NCBI GenBank assembly: GCA_033764075.1 | Contig: JANRJH010000019.1 | Location: forward strand, 1 to 64,000 | Direction: 5' to 3' | Source: M3007 sp033764075 | GTDB taxonomy: Bacteria > Bacteroidota > Bacteroidia > Chitinophagales > Saprospiraceae | Length of the DNA: 64,000 bases | Part shown: in pieces, positions 34,175 to 41,270 of the stretch | Layout: the number at the start of each line of letters is the position of its first letter | Numbering within the stretch: position 1 is the first letter of the stretch | The notes under the pieces: model-generated | Database searches by the model: none | What the model saw: only the letters and a program-made list of their open reading frames with translations | Told to the model about the DNA's origin: nothing | Translations under genes and position numbers: made by a program

Positions 34175-34474
34175 ATGCCTGGCCGCATCAACGAATTGGG
34201 AATGGCCGCCGACCTGCGTTTTATGTCCGAACCGGGCTGGCTGAACGATACCGCTGTATCTTCGCGGATCGTGCACCGCTATAGTCGCTGGCACCTCTGG
34301 CTGGTGTTCGTTTCGGCAAACAACCCCTGCCGGTTCATTGCCCGGTACATCGACCATTACCCTACCCGCCACTTGGCAGGTGTGTACAGTACTTACTTCC
34401 TGAAATCGGCCCGACGCGATGAGCGGGGCACGTTTGTTATTGATGAAGATGCTTTCAATATATGCCTCAACTGA
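34175..34474 (+). CDS. Small protein of unknown function, homologous to the one at 29542
   Basis: A 99-residue protein starting at ATG 34175. It aligns end to end and without gaps with the C-terminal 92 residues of the protein at 29542 (31 identities). The shared features are LGxxADLxF, WLxxTAV, a central W-x-x-x-L-x-F, R-x-I-x-H, AG, D-x-RGT and ID. The N-terminus is shorter than in the paralogue. Its last 32 bases overlap the start region of the TPR gene. Soluble, no recognised domain; a family linked to this type of hydrogenase is the best working idea. Confidence 0.72.
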   Translation: MPGRINELGMAADLRFMSEPGWLNDTAVSSRIVHRYSRWHLWLVFVSANNPCRFIARYIDHYPTRHLAGVYSTYFLKSARRDERGTFVIDEDAFNICLN

Positions 34475-35990
34475 ACTGCTCCCGACCATCAGGGAGTACA
34501 TCGCCGGGGAAGAACGGCTGGATGAACTGGTCGAGGTACACGATTTCCTCACGGTAAAACCGGTTTTCAGCGCCTTTCATTTTATGGTGCGCCCCAAACA
34601 GGGCATTACCCACCCCATTGACTGGTACAACGTTCTGCCGCCGTACCTTTTGCCCGAAGAGATTCCGTTTTCAAGGGAAAATCTGCTTGGACTTGTTTTT
34701 TCCAAGCTGGGAAACGGCGAAAAAATGCATGCCTGGCTGGCCGAAAACCCTTCCTTGCTGCACGAACTCGACATCCTGTCTCGCCTGCAACACGGAATAC
34801 CCGTTGATGCTGCCGAGTTGCACTCCGATTTCCAGCCTTTTGAGGAGTACCGCTTTTGCCACAATGCCGCCGTTGTACACCACTACGCCTCCGAGGAACA
34901 GCGTTTCGATCCCGAAAAAACAGAGTACTTCTACCGGGAGGCCGTCCAAAACGCACCCAATGGAGAATACGCAGCCTTCAGTGCCCGCCAGTATGCGCTT
35001 TTTTTGATCGACTTGAACGCGCTCGACGGCGCAGAGGAGGTGCTGCAGCAGGCCATCCCTTTCGTGCTCTCCGATGAAGCGGCCCTGGAACTGCGCGCTA
35101 CCTTATGCCAGGTGTGGATGAAAAAGCTGACGGTGCCCTACGACCCTGCCCTGCTGGAGCGTTTGAAAACAAATCTCTGGGATGTGCTGGAGCATTATCG
35201 GCGCCTTGGGCGGGACGTGGAGGAGGGGCTCACCCTCATAGATGCGGCACAGATAGCCCATTACGCCGACAGTTTTGCCGAAGCCCTGGGATACATCAAC
35301 CGTGCGGTGTCCATTTTCCGGCAGGAACAGATTCCCGAACTGTTGGCCCAGGCCCACCACCGCCGGGCCTTACTGCTCTACACTTGGGCCAAAAACGGAA
35401 GCCCCCAGTTTTTCAAAGGAGCGCTCGAAAGTTTCAAGGAGGCCTTAAAAGTGTTTAACAGGGAAGATGCGCCCGAAGTGTTCGCCGAAATGCAGCAGTA
35501 CCTGGGCATCATCTACGCCGAGATGCCCGATGAGACGCTCAAACGCGGGGTGTGGGCGGCCCTGTCGGCTTCCGCCTTTCAGGAAGCGCTGGCGTTTTTT
35601 GCCAAAGACCGGCACCCTTATGAATACGCCATGGTGTGCAACCACTACGGAAACGCGCTCACCAAATACCCGCCCGCCGTGCACTCCGATAACATCGAAA
35701 AAGCCCTGTTCTACTACAACGAGGCCCTGGGCATACGCCGTGCCGACCGATTCCCGCTGGAACGCGCCACTACCCTGCTCAACTTCGTGGAAGCCTGTTG
35801 GCATCTTAACCTGGAGGGCAAAGGCGCCAATACGGCGCTTTTTGAAGAAATGGTGGCCAAAACCAATGAAGCCCTTCACCTCTCCGACGACCCCCATATT
35901 CGCGACGAAGCACACCGGCACCTGGAAAGGCTGGAGTCCTTGCGTGCGGCCCTTCAGCTCGAGGGAGAATCAATGCCCGATCCTGCCTGA
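34443..35990 (+). CDS. TPR-repeat protein of the hydrogenase operon
   Basis: A protein of about 515 residues. Possible starts are ATG 34419, 34443 and 34449; 34443 (MKMLSIYASTELLPTIREYI) is chosen because it keeps overlap with the upstream gene small. The first 150 residues have no recognised domain. The rest is helical with tetratricopeptide-like units (SFAEALGYINRAVSIFRQEQIPELLAQAHHRRALLLY, ALESFKEALKVFNRED, NIEKALFYYNEALGIRRADRFPLERATTLLNFVEA). There is no signal peptide, so it is cytoplasmic. TPR proteins are protein-binding scaffolds; here a chaperone role in hydrogenase assembly is plausible given that hypA starts six bases later. Confidence 0.75.
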   Translation: MKMLSIYASTELLPTIREYIAGEERLDELVEVHDFLTVKPVFSAFHFMVRPKQGITHPIDWYNVLPPYLLPEEIPFSRENLLGLVFSKLGNGEKMHAWLAENPSLLHELDILSRLQHGIPVDAAELHSDFQPFEEYRFCHNAAVVHHYASEEQRFDPEKTEYFYREAVQNAPNGEYAAFSARQYALFLIDLNALDGAEEVLQQAIPFVLSDEAALELRATLCQVWMKKLTVPYDPALLERLKTNLWDVLEHYRRLGRDVEEGLTLIDAAQIAHYADSFAEALGYINRAVSIFRQEQIPELLAQAHHRRALLLYTWAKNGSPQFFKGALESFKEALKVFNREDAPEVFAEMQQYLGIIYAEMPDETLKRGVWAALSASAFQEALAFFAKDRHPYEYAMVCNHYGNALTKYPPAVHSDNIEKALFYYNEALGIRRADRFPLERATTLLNFVEACWHLNLEGKGANTALFEEMVAKTNEALHLSDDPHIRDEAHRHLERLESLRAALQLEGESMPDPA

Positions 35991-35996
35991 GTCAAC

Positions 35997-36344
35997 ATGC
36001 ACGAGATATCGCTTGTCCGCACAATTTTCCGTACCCTGGAGGAGCAGTTCCCTCCCGAGGAGCTTGGGCGCATTACCGCTGTGCTGCTCAAAATTGGGCC
36101 TTTGGCTAATGTGGAGCCTGTACTGTTGCACAATGCTTTCGATGCCGTGGTGCAGGAAGAAGAGACCAGATTCTCCGGCGCCAGCCTGCGGATACGCCTG
36201 TTGCCGGTTTTGGTGCAATGCGATGCTTGTGGGGCCGTCACCGAGGTGCTGAACTACCGATTTGTTTGTGCCGATTGCGGAAAACCAAGCGGGAACGTAG
36301 TGCAAGGCAATGAACTGATGATTGAGGGGGTGGAATTGGCGTAA
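35997..36344 (+). CDS. hypA: Hydrogenase nickel-insertion protein HypA
   Basis: Delivers nickel to the large subunit together with HypB. 115 residues, the usual length. It begins MHEISLV, with the N-terminal Met-His-Glu that forms the nickel site, and has a zinc site of two CxxC motifs (Cys 75/78 and Cys 91/94). It is the last gene of the plus-strand hydrogenase operon, while the other hyp genes are on the opposite strand, so the nickel-insertion pair hypA and hypB is split between two promoters. Confidence 0.93.
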   Translation: MHEISLVRTIFRTLEEQFPPEELGRITAVLLKIGPLANVEPVLLHNAFDAVVQEEETRFSGASLRIRLLPVLVQCDACGAVTEVLNYRFVCADCGKPSGNVVQGNELMIEGVELA

Positions 36345-36444
36345 GCTATGCAGGCTTATCCCGATCCACCGAAGGGATCACGGGATCGCATGTTGAACCC
36401 GGCGCACCTGTTGTCCGGGGTTAAATATGGGCGCTGCTTGTGAT
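36345..36444. other. Convergent intergenic region between hypA and the DUF151 gene
   Basis: Two imperfect hairpins are visible (around GATCCACCGAAGGGATC and around AACCCGG/CCGGGGTT). Neither has a T-tract; they may act as a weak two-way stop. Confidence 0.3.
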
Positions 36445-37017
36445 TCAGCTTTTATCGTCCCGTTTTCGCTGGTCCAGGTACCGGCGTATCCGTGCTGCAC
36501 TTTCGTAGTCTTCTTTTTCGACCACTTTTTGCAACAGCTCTTCCAGTTCGGGGATGGTATATTCCGCAAATGAACCTTTTTTCTGTCGCCCCGTCAAATC
36601 GGCTGACAGCATCCCGGCCTCTTCCACCAGCGATTCGTACGTGTACACCGGCGCGTCGACGCGAACGGCAAGCGCTATGGCGTCCGACGTGCGGGCGTCC
36701 AGGGTGACGCGTTCGCCGTTGGCTTTCCGGATGAAGATCTTGGCGAAAAACACTTCATTGAGCAACTGGTCGATGAGCACTTCTTCTACCGTTGCGTCGA
36801 GTGCCTTCAGGGTATTGCGCAGCAGGTCATGGGTAAGGGGCCGCGGGGGCGTGATGTTTTCCATGGCCATAGCGATGGCCTGTGCTTCAGGGGCGCCAAT
36901 GATGATGGGTATGCGGCGCAGTTGTTTCAGGTCTTCCAGCACCAGGGTGTAATGGCCAGGTTGCGACTCGCTGTTGGACAGCGCCACCACGGCCAGTTCT
37001 ACTTTTTCCGACATCAT
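36445..37017 (-). CDS. Bifunctional-nuclease-family (DUF151) protein with UVR motif
   Basis: A protein of 190 residues (two consecutive ATG codons at the start). Residues about 5-135 form a DUF151/bifunctional nuclease domain (RIPIIIGAPEAQAIAMAMENITPPRPLTHDLL, then VTLDARTSDAIALAVRVDAPVY). The C-terminus carries a UVR-like UvrB/UvrC interaction motif (PELEELLQKVVEKEDYESAARIRRYLDQRK). This combination is common in Bacteroidota. It follows the NicO gene by 24 bases and may be read with the hyp operon, but its function is probably unrelated. Confidence 0.85.
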   Translation of the reverse strand: MMSEKVELAVVALSNSESQPGHYTLVLEDLKQLRRIPIIIGAPEAQAIAMAMENITPPRPLTHDLLRNTLKALDATVEEVLIDQLLNEVFFAKIFIRKANGERVTLDARTSDAIALAVRVDAPVYTYESLVEEAGMLSADLTGRQKKGSFAEYTIPELEELLQKVVEKEDYESAARIRRYLDQRKRDDKS

Positions 37018-37041
37018 CTGTATTGTTTGCTAAACAACAAC

Positions 37042-37668
37042 TCATCCTCCCATCAGGTTTTCCCACACCACCTTGGCCCCGAAGACCATGCACAGCAGAG
37101 AGGAGAGCAGGGTGAATGCCCAGCGCACTTCGTTGCCCCGGCTGATCTTTTGGGAGAGCGGCAGGCTGAATACGCCTGAGGCCAGCAACATGCCGACCAC
37201 GGAACCAAAACCGAAGATGAGCAGGTATACGATTCCGTCGAAGCTACTCTTTAGTTGGGTCATCACCAGCAGTACCAGCGCGCCACTGCCGGCCAGCCCG
37301 TGCACCAGGCCAACGCCGTAAGCGAGGTGGTGGTGCGGCTCTTCGTGGTGGTGATCGTGCACAGTTGGTTCAATGCGCCTTGCTTTCCACAGGCGGTAGG
37401 CGCCCAGTACGATCAGCATCAAACCTACTGCTGCTTCGAAGTAACTGAAGGTACGTTCGGCAATGGAGACCCGGATAACAATCACGAGCAGGCCCACCAG
37501 CAAAATGGTTGAGGTATGGCCCAGGCCCCAGTACACGCCATCCTTGAGCGAGGCCAGGAGGGTGCGTCTTCGGGTAACAATATTGCTGACGGCCAGCAGA
37601 TGGTCTACCTCGAAGGCATGGGTAAACCCGACGACAGCAGCGAATAAAAGCGGTATGGTGGCTTCCAT
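37042..37668 (-). CDS. NicO/UreH-type nickel transporter
   Basis: An inner-membrane protein of about 208 residues with six or so helices. ATG 37668 (MEATIPLLFAAVVGFTHAFEVDHLLAVSN) is chosen over a 24-codon longer frame that has no membrane character. The motif HAFEVDH in the first helix is the H-x4-DH metal-binding signature of nickel/cobalt transporters, and a cytoplasmic or periplasmic loop is His-rich (HDHHHEEPHHHLAYG). It lies three bases after the NHL gene within the hyp gene cluster, so it probably supplies nickel for the hydrogenase. HupE/UreJ proteins fill this role elsewhere. Confidence 0.85.
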   Translation of the reverse strand: MEATIPLLFAAVVGFTHAFEVDHLLAVSNIVTRRRTLLASLKDGVYWGLGHTSTILLVGLLVIVIRVSIAERTFSYFEAAVGLMLIVLGAYRLWKARRIEPTVHDHHHEEPHHHLAYGVGLVHGLAGSGALVLLVMTQLKSSFDGIVYLLIFGFGSVVGMLLASGVFSLPLSQKISRGNEVRWAFTLLSSLLCMVFGAKVVWENLMGG

Positions 37669-37670
37669 AT

Positions 37671-38810
37671 TCAGAGATTGTACATAACAATGCGGTGGTT
37701 GCCGGTGTCTGTTACAGCCAGGCGGTTGCCTTCGGTGCAAATAGAAAACGGCCAGTAAAGATTTTTTTCGGTACCCAAAATGGTTTCAGCGTTTTCACTG
37801 CCGGTCTGGAAATCCGGTTTGCCCAGCAGCCCGTCGGCCGGACTTCCGTTTTGCCCGAGCAGGCGGGTGTACCGCAGTATCCGGGAGTTGCCGGTGTCGG
37901 CTACCAGCAGCCCATCGGCGAAAAAAGCCGTATCGTAGCACCAACTAAGGGTGTCTGCATCGGGGTGCAACTGATAGCGGTTCTGCCCATTGCCGTCCAG
38001 GTCGGTTTGACCGATGATGCCGTGGGCAGGTTGTGAAAAAGCATCCCGCCAATGACGCCACCACAATACCCGGTAAAACTGGGTGTCGGCAATGGCCATT
38101 GCACCGTTTGCGCCAATTTTCACCGAATAGGGCCACACCGGGTTCTGGTTGTCGTAGTCGCGGCTGGTTAGGTCGGGTTTGCCCACCACCGCCTGTGCAG
38201 CGGAGAAAGAGGTTGCCGGAATGTCGTCGAAATACAACACCCGCCGGTTGCCGGTGTCGGCAATCCACAACCGCGTGCCGTCGCTGTAAACCCCGTAAGG
38301 CCAGAACAGGGTTCGGGCATCGGGTGGGGCGCCAACGCCGGCAATATTGGGCTCGTTTCGGTTAAAATCGGGCTGACCCAGCACCACATCGGCAGCCTGG
38401 CCGGTTCGGGTGGGCATGGTGTGCCAGATGAGTACGCGGTGGTTCCAGGCGTCGGCGACGATGAGGCGCCGGCCGTCGCTCCACAACCCGGATGGATACT
38501 GCAGGGTGTGTGCGGAGGCATTGCCTCCGCCGTTTCGCCCGGTGCTGTCCGCGTCTCCCTGGCCCAACACTACGTCGGGTTCGGCATACAGGCTTGTGGG
38601 GATATTTCGCCAGATAAACACCCGATTGCGCCCGGTGTCGGACACGAGCAGTTGTCCACCACACATCCAAACGCCGCGGGGCGCCAGGAAGGGCGTATTT
38701 TCCGGGCCTTTGAACAGCAGGGCAGGCAGTTGGGCTTGCTGCCGGGGCCCGGAGCGTTCCGGGTCAGGTGCTCCCTTTTTCAGGGTAATGTTTAGAACAG
38801 TAGGGTCCAC
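37671..38810 (-). CDS. NHL-repeat six-bladed propeller protein in the hyp cluster
   Basis: A protein of 379 residues starting with GTG 38810, 25 bases after hypE. Six NHL-type repeats are clear: LLVSDTGRNRVFIW, LIVADAWNHRVLIW, LWIADTGNRRVLYF, MAIADTQFYRVLWW, LLVADTGNSRILRY and LAVTDTGNHRIVMY, each preceded by a YPSGLW/WPYGVY-like strand, so a complete six-bladed propeller is expected. Each blade also contains a VxGQxD or VVGKPD motif. No signal peptide is seen, so it should be cytoplasmic. The location between hypE and a nickel transporter suggests a role with the hydrogenase; its partner is unknown. Confidence 0.8.
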   Translation of the reverse strand: MDPTVLNITLKKGAPDPERSGPRQQAQLPALLFKGPENTPFLAPRGVWMCGGQLLVSDTGRNRVFIWRNIPTSLYAEPDVVLGQGDADSTGRNGGGNASAHTLQYPSGLWSDGRRLIVADAWNHRVLIWHTMPTRTGQAADVVLGQPDFNRNEPNIAGVGAPPDARTLFWPYGVYSDGTRLWIADTGNRRVLYFDDIPATSFSAAQAVVGKPDLTSRDYDNQNPVWPYSVKIGANGAMAIADTQFYRVLWWRHWRDAFSQPAHGIIGQTDLDGNGQNRYQLHPDADTLSWCYDTAFFADGLLVADTGNSRILRYTRLLGQNGSPADGLLGKPDFQTGSENAETILGTEKNLYWPFSICTEGNRLAVTDTGNHRIVMYNL

Positions 38811-38835
38811 AGCAGTTCGTTTACGCGTTTCGATA

Positions 38836-39876
38836 TCAACAAATTCGGGGTAATTGTTCGCCTACCGGCATATTGACCACCCTTCGTCCGCCTATGCTGC
38901 TGTTCAGAACAACCTGCCGCGGATGCTCTTCGACCACTGTGCCGATTATTGCAGCATGCTGCCCGTTGGGGTCTGCTTGCAGGGCAGCCAGCACCGCGTC
39001 GCTCGACTGCTCGGCCACCACGGCGATGAATATGCCCTCATTAGCGACGTAAAGGGGGTCGAGGCCCAGCAGTTCGCAAGCCCCGCTCACCGCTTCCAGC
39101 ATGGGAATGGCGCGTTCTTCGAGCCGTATGCCGAGGCGGGTGTCGCGGGTCATTTCGTTGAGCACCGTGGCCACCCCCCCACGGGTAGGGTCGTGCAGGA
39201 GGTGAATACTGTCGCCGAAAGTGTCGATCAGTTGGATGACCGTGTGGTTGAGGTTGGTGGTATCGCTCACCAGCGAAGTTTCAAACGTGAGCCCCTGGCG
39301 GACACTGAGTATGGCGATACCGTGGGTGGCTACATGTCCACTGACGATGATGCGGTCTCCCGGGCGAACGCGGGTCTTGCGGATGTCGGCTTTGGGGTGC
39401 ACCTCGCCAATCCCGCTGGTGTTAATGAATACCTGATCACCCTTTCCCCTTTCCACAACCTTGGTGTCGCCGGTCACAATGGCCACACCGGCTCGTTCTG
39501 CGGCGAACTTGATGCCCACCAACACCTCCCAGAAAGCGCGCATGGAGAGGCCTTCTTCCAGAATGAACGCTAGGGAGAGGTAACGTGCCCGTGCGCCGCA
39601 CATGGCCAGATCATTCACCGTTCCGTTTACCGCCAGCTCGCCGATGTTACCGCCCGGAAAAAAGATGGGCGAGATCACGTAGCTGTCGGTAGAAAACGCC
39701 ATCCGACCGGTTTGCACCTGAAAAACAGCGCCGTCGTGGTGTTCGTCGAGCAGCTCGTTTTTGAACAGGTCGAACACGCCGCTCTCCAGCAGCCGATTGG
39801 TGAGCAGGCCCCCACTGCCGTGCCCGAGGGTAATGACCTCGAAGTCCAGTTGCGGCATGGGACATTGCAGCTGCAT
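38836..39876 (-). CDS. hypE: Hydrogenase maturation protein HypE
   Basis: Makes the thiocyanate cyanide donor for the Fe(CN)2CO centre, acting with HypF. About 346 residues from ATG 39876 (MQLQCPMPQLDFEVITLGHGSGG); the frame is open 90 codons upstream but overlaps hypD. Typical AIR-synthase-like features are seen: GHGSGG, DGAVFQVQTGRMAFSTDSYVISPIFFPGG, GTVNDLAMCGA, HDPTRGGVATVLNE. The essential C-terminal PRIC, whose Cys carries the carbamoyl/cyano group, is present as the last four residues. Starts 10 bases after hypD. Confidence 0.93.
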   Translation of the reverse strand: MQLQCPMPQLDFEVITLGHGSGGLLTNRLLESGVFDLFKNELLDEHHDGAVFQVQTGRMAFSTDSYVISPIFFPGGNIGELAVNGTVNDLAMCGARARYLSLAFILEEGLSMRAFWEVLVGIKFAAERAGVAIVTGDTKVVERGKGDQVFINTSGIGEVHPKADIRKTRVRPGDRIIVSGHVATHGIAILSVRQGLTFETSLVSDTTNLNHTVIQLIDTFGDSIHLLHDPTRGGVATVLNEMTRDTRLGIRLEERAIPMLEAVSGACELLGLDPLYVANEGIFIAVVAEQSSDAVLAALQADPNGQHAAIIGTVVEEHPRQVVLNSSIGGRRVVNMPVGEQLPRIC

Positions 39877-39886
39877 CTGTATTTTG

Positions 39887-40993
39887 TCAGTTGGTGTCAA
39901 CGGTTTCCAGTGTTTGTGCAAAGTGGTAGTAAGCGGCGCAGGCGCCTTCAGAGGACACCATGGGGGCGCCAAGCGGGTTTTGGGGGGTGCATTTTTTGCC
40001 GAACTGCGGGCATTCATGCGGTTTTTTGATGCCTTTGAGTACTTGTCCGGCGATGCATTCGGTATTTTCAAGTGCGGGCGGCAGACGCAGGTCGAACTTG
40101 TGGTTGGCATCGAAAGCCGCCAGTTCCGGGCGTAGTTCGTAGCCACTGTTCGGGATGGTGCCGATGCCGCGCCATTCGCGGTCTGTCACCTCGAATACGG
40201 AATCAATCACCTTGCGGGCCTCCGGGTTCCCCTCCGATTTTACCACCCGGCTGTACTGATTTTCCAGCCGGTGTTCGCCGTTTTCCAGCTGTCGCAACAC
40301 CATCAGAATACCCTGCACCAGATCAACCGGTTCAAAGCCGGTCACCACCACCGGAATCCGGTAGCGGTCGGCTATGGGTCCGTATTCGGCAGTACCCATG
40401 ATGGTGCAAACGTGCCCGGCAGCCAAAAAACCCTGAATATGCGACTCCGGATCGTTCATGACGGCCTCCATCGCCGGGGGGACCAGCACGTGGGAGGTGA
40501 GCAAGCTGTAGTTGCGCACCCCAAGACGCTGCGCGTGCACCACAGACAATGCATTTGCGGGTGCGGTAGTCTCGAACCCCACGGCGAAAAAGACGACTTC
40601 GCGCTGCGGGTTCTGTTGGGCGAGCGCAACGGCTTCCAGGGGCGAGTACAGTATCCGCACATCGGCCCCGGCGGCCTTGGCTTCCAACAGGCTCTGTCTG
40701 GAGCCGGGCACGCGCAGCATGTCGCCAAAAGAGCATAAAATAACGCCCTTTTCCAGCGCAAGAAACACCGCTTTGTCGATCAGGCTTTGCGGCGTTACAC
40801 ACACCGGACAGCCGGGGCCGTGCACCATACGGACCTGATCGGGTAGCATTTGCAAAATTCCGTTCTTGACCAGGCTGTGCGTCTGCCCGCCACATACCTC
40901 CATAATGGTCCAAGGGCGCGTGACCACGCGCCGGATCTCGTCAAGGTACCTGGCCACAACGTCGGCGTCCCTAAATTCGGAGATGAACTTCAT
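39887..40993 (-). CDS. hypD: Hydrogenase maturation protein HypD
   Basis: Iron-sulfur scaffold on which the Fe(CN)2CO group is built with HypC. 368 residues, normal length. Conserved motifs are intact: MEVCGGQTH (Cys near 35), VHGPGCPVCVTP (two Cys), GFETTAPA, AGHVCTIMG and the four-Cys cluster region (Cys in ENTECIAGQVLKG, HECPQFGKKCTPQNPLGAPMVSSEGACAAYYH). hypC ends six bases upstream, so the pair is coupled. Confidence 0.95.
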   Translation of the reverse strand: MKFISEFRDADVVARYLDEIRRVVTRPWTIMEVCGGQTHSLVKNGILQMLPDQVRMVHGPGCPVCVTPQSLIDKAVFLALEKGVILCSFGDMLRVPGSRQSLLEAKAAGADVRILYSPLEAVALAQQNPQREVVFFAVGFETTAPANALSVVHAQRLGVRNYSLLTSHVLVPPAMEAVMNDPESHIQGFLAAGHVCTIMGTAEYGPIADRYRIPVVVTGFEPVDLVQGILMVLRQLENGEHRLENQYSRVVKSEGNPEARKVIDSVFEVTDREWRGIGTIPNSGYELRPELAAFDANHKFDLRLPPALENTECIAGQVLKGIKKPHECPQFGKKCTPQNPLGAPMVSSEGACAAYYHFAQTLETVDTN

Positions 40994-40999
40994 GGCGAT

Positions 41000-41260
41000 T
41001 TACAGTTGGGTGTGTTCAATGAGTTCATCGATCTCGCCGATCTGCGACAGGTACTCAAACGTTTTTTGGGCTTCTGCCTCGTCCACTATGCTGATGGCAA
41101 CGCCAACGTGCACGAGCACGTAGTCGCCCTCCCGGGCAAGGGGGACCATTTCGAGACTGGCTTCTTTGGTGATGCCACCAAACTGAACTTTGGCCATTTT
41201 CACCAGTCCATCGTGCAGGTGTTCAATAGCGGTGATCTTACCGGGTATGGCTAAACACAT
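41000..41260 (-). CDS. hypC: Hydrogenase maturation chaperone HypC
   Basis: Small chaperone (86 residues) that carries the iron centre from HypD to the large subunit. It begins MCLAIPGKI, with the essential Cys at position 2, and has the family run GLVKMAKVQFGGITKEASLEMVPLAREGDYVLVHVGVAISIVDEAEA. ATG 41260 is used; the longer open frame overlaps hypF and would bury the functional Cys. It starts ten bases after hypF. Confidence 0.94.
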   Translation of the reverse strand: MCLAIPGKITAIEHLHDGLVKMAKVQFGGITKEASLEMVPLAREGDYVLVHVGVAISIVDEAEAQKTFEYLSQIGEIDELIEHTQL

Positions 41261-41270
41261 GAATGTTGGT

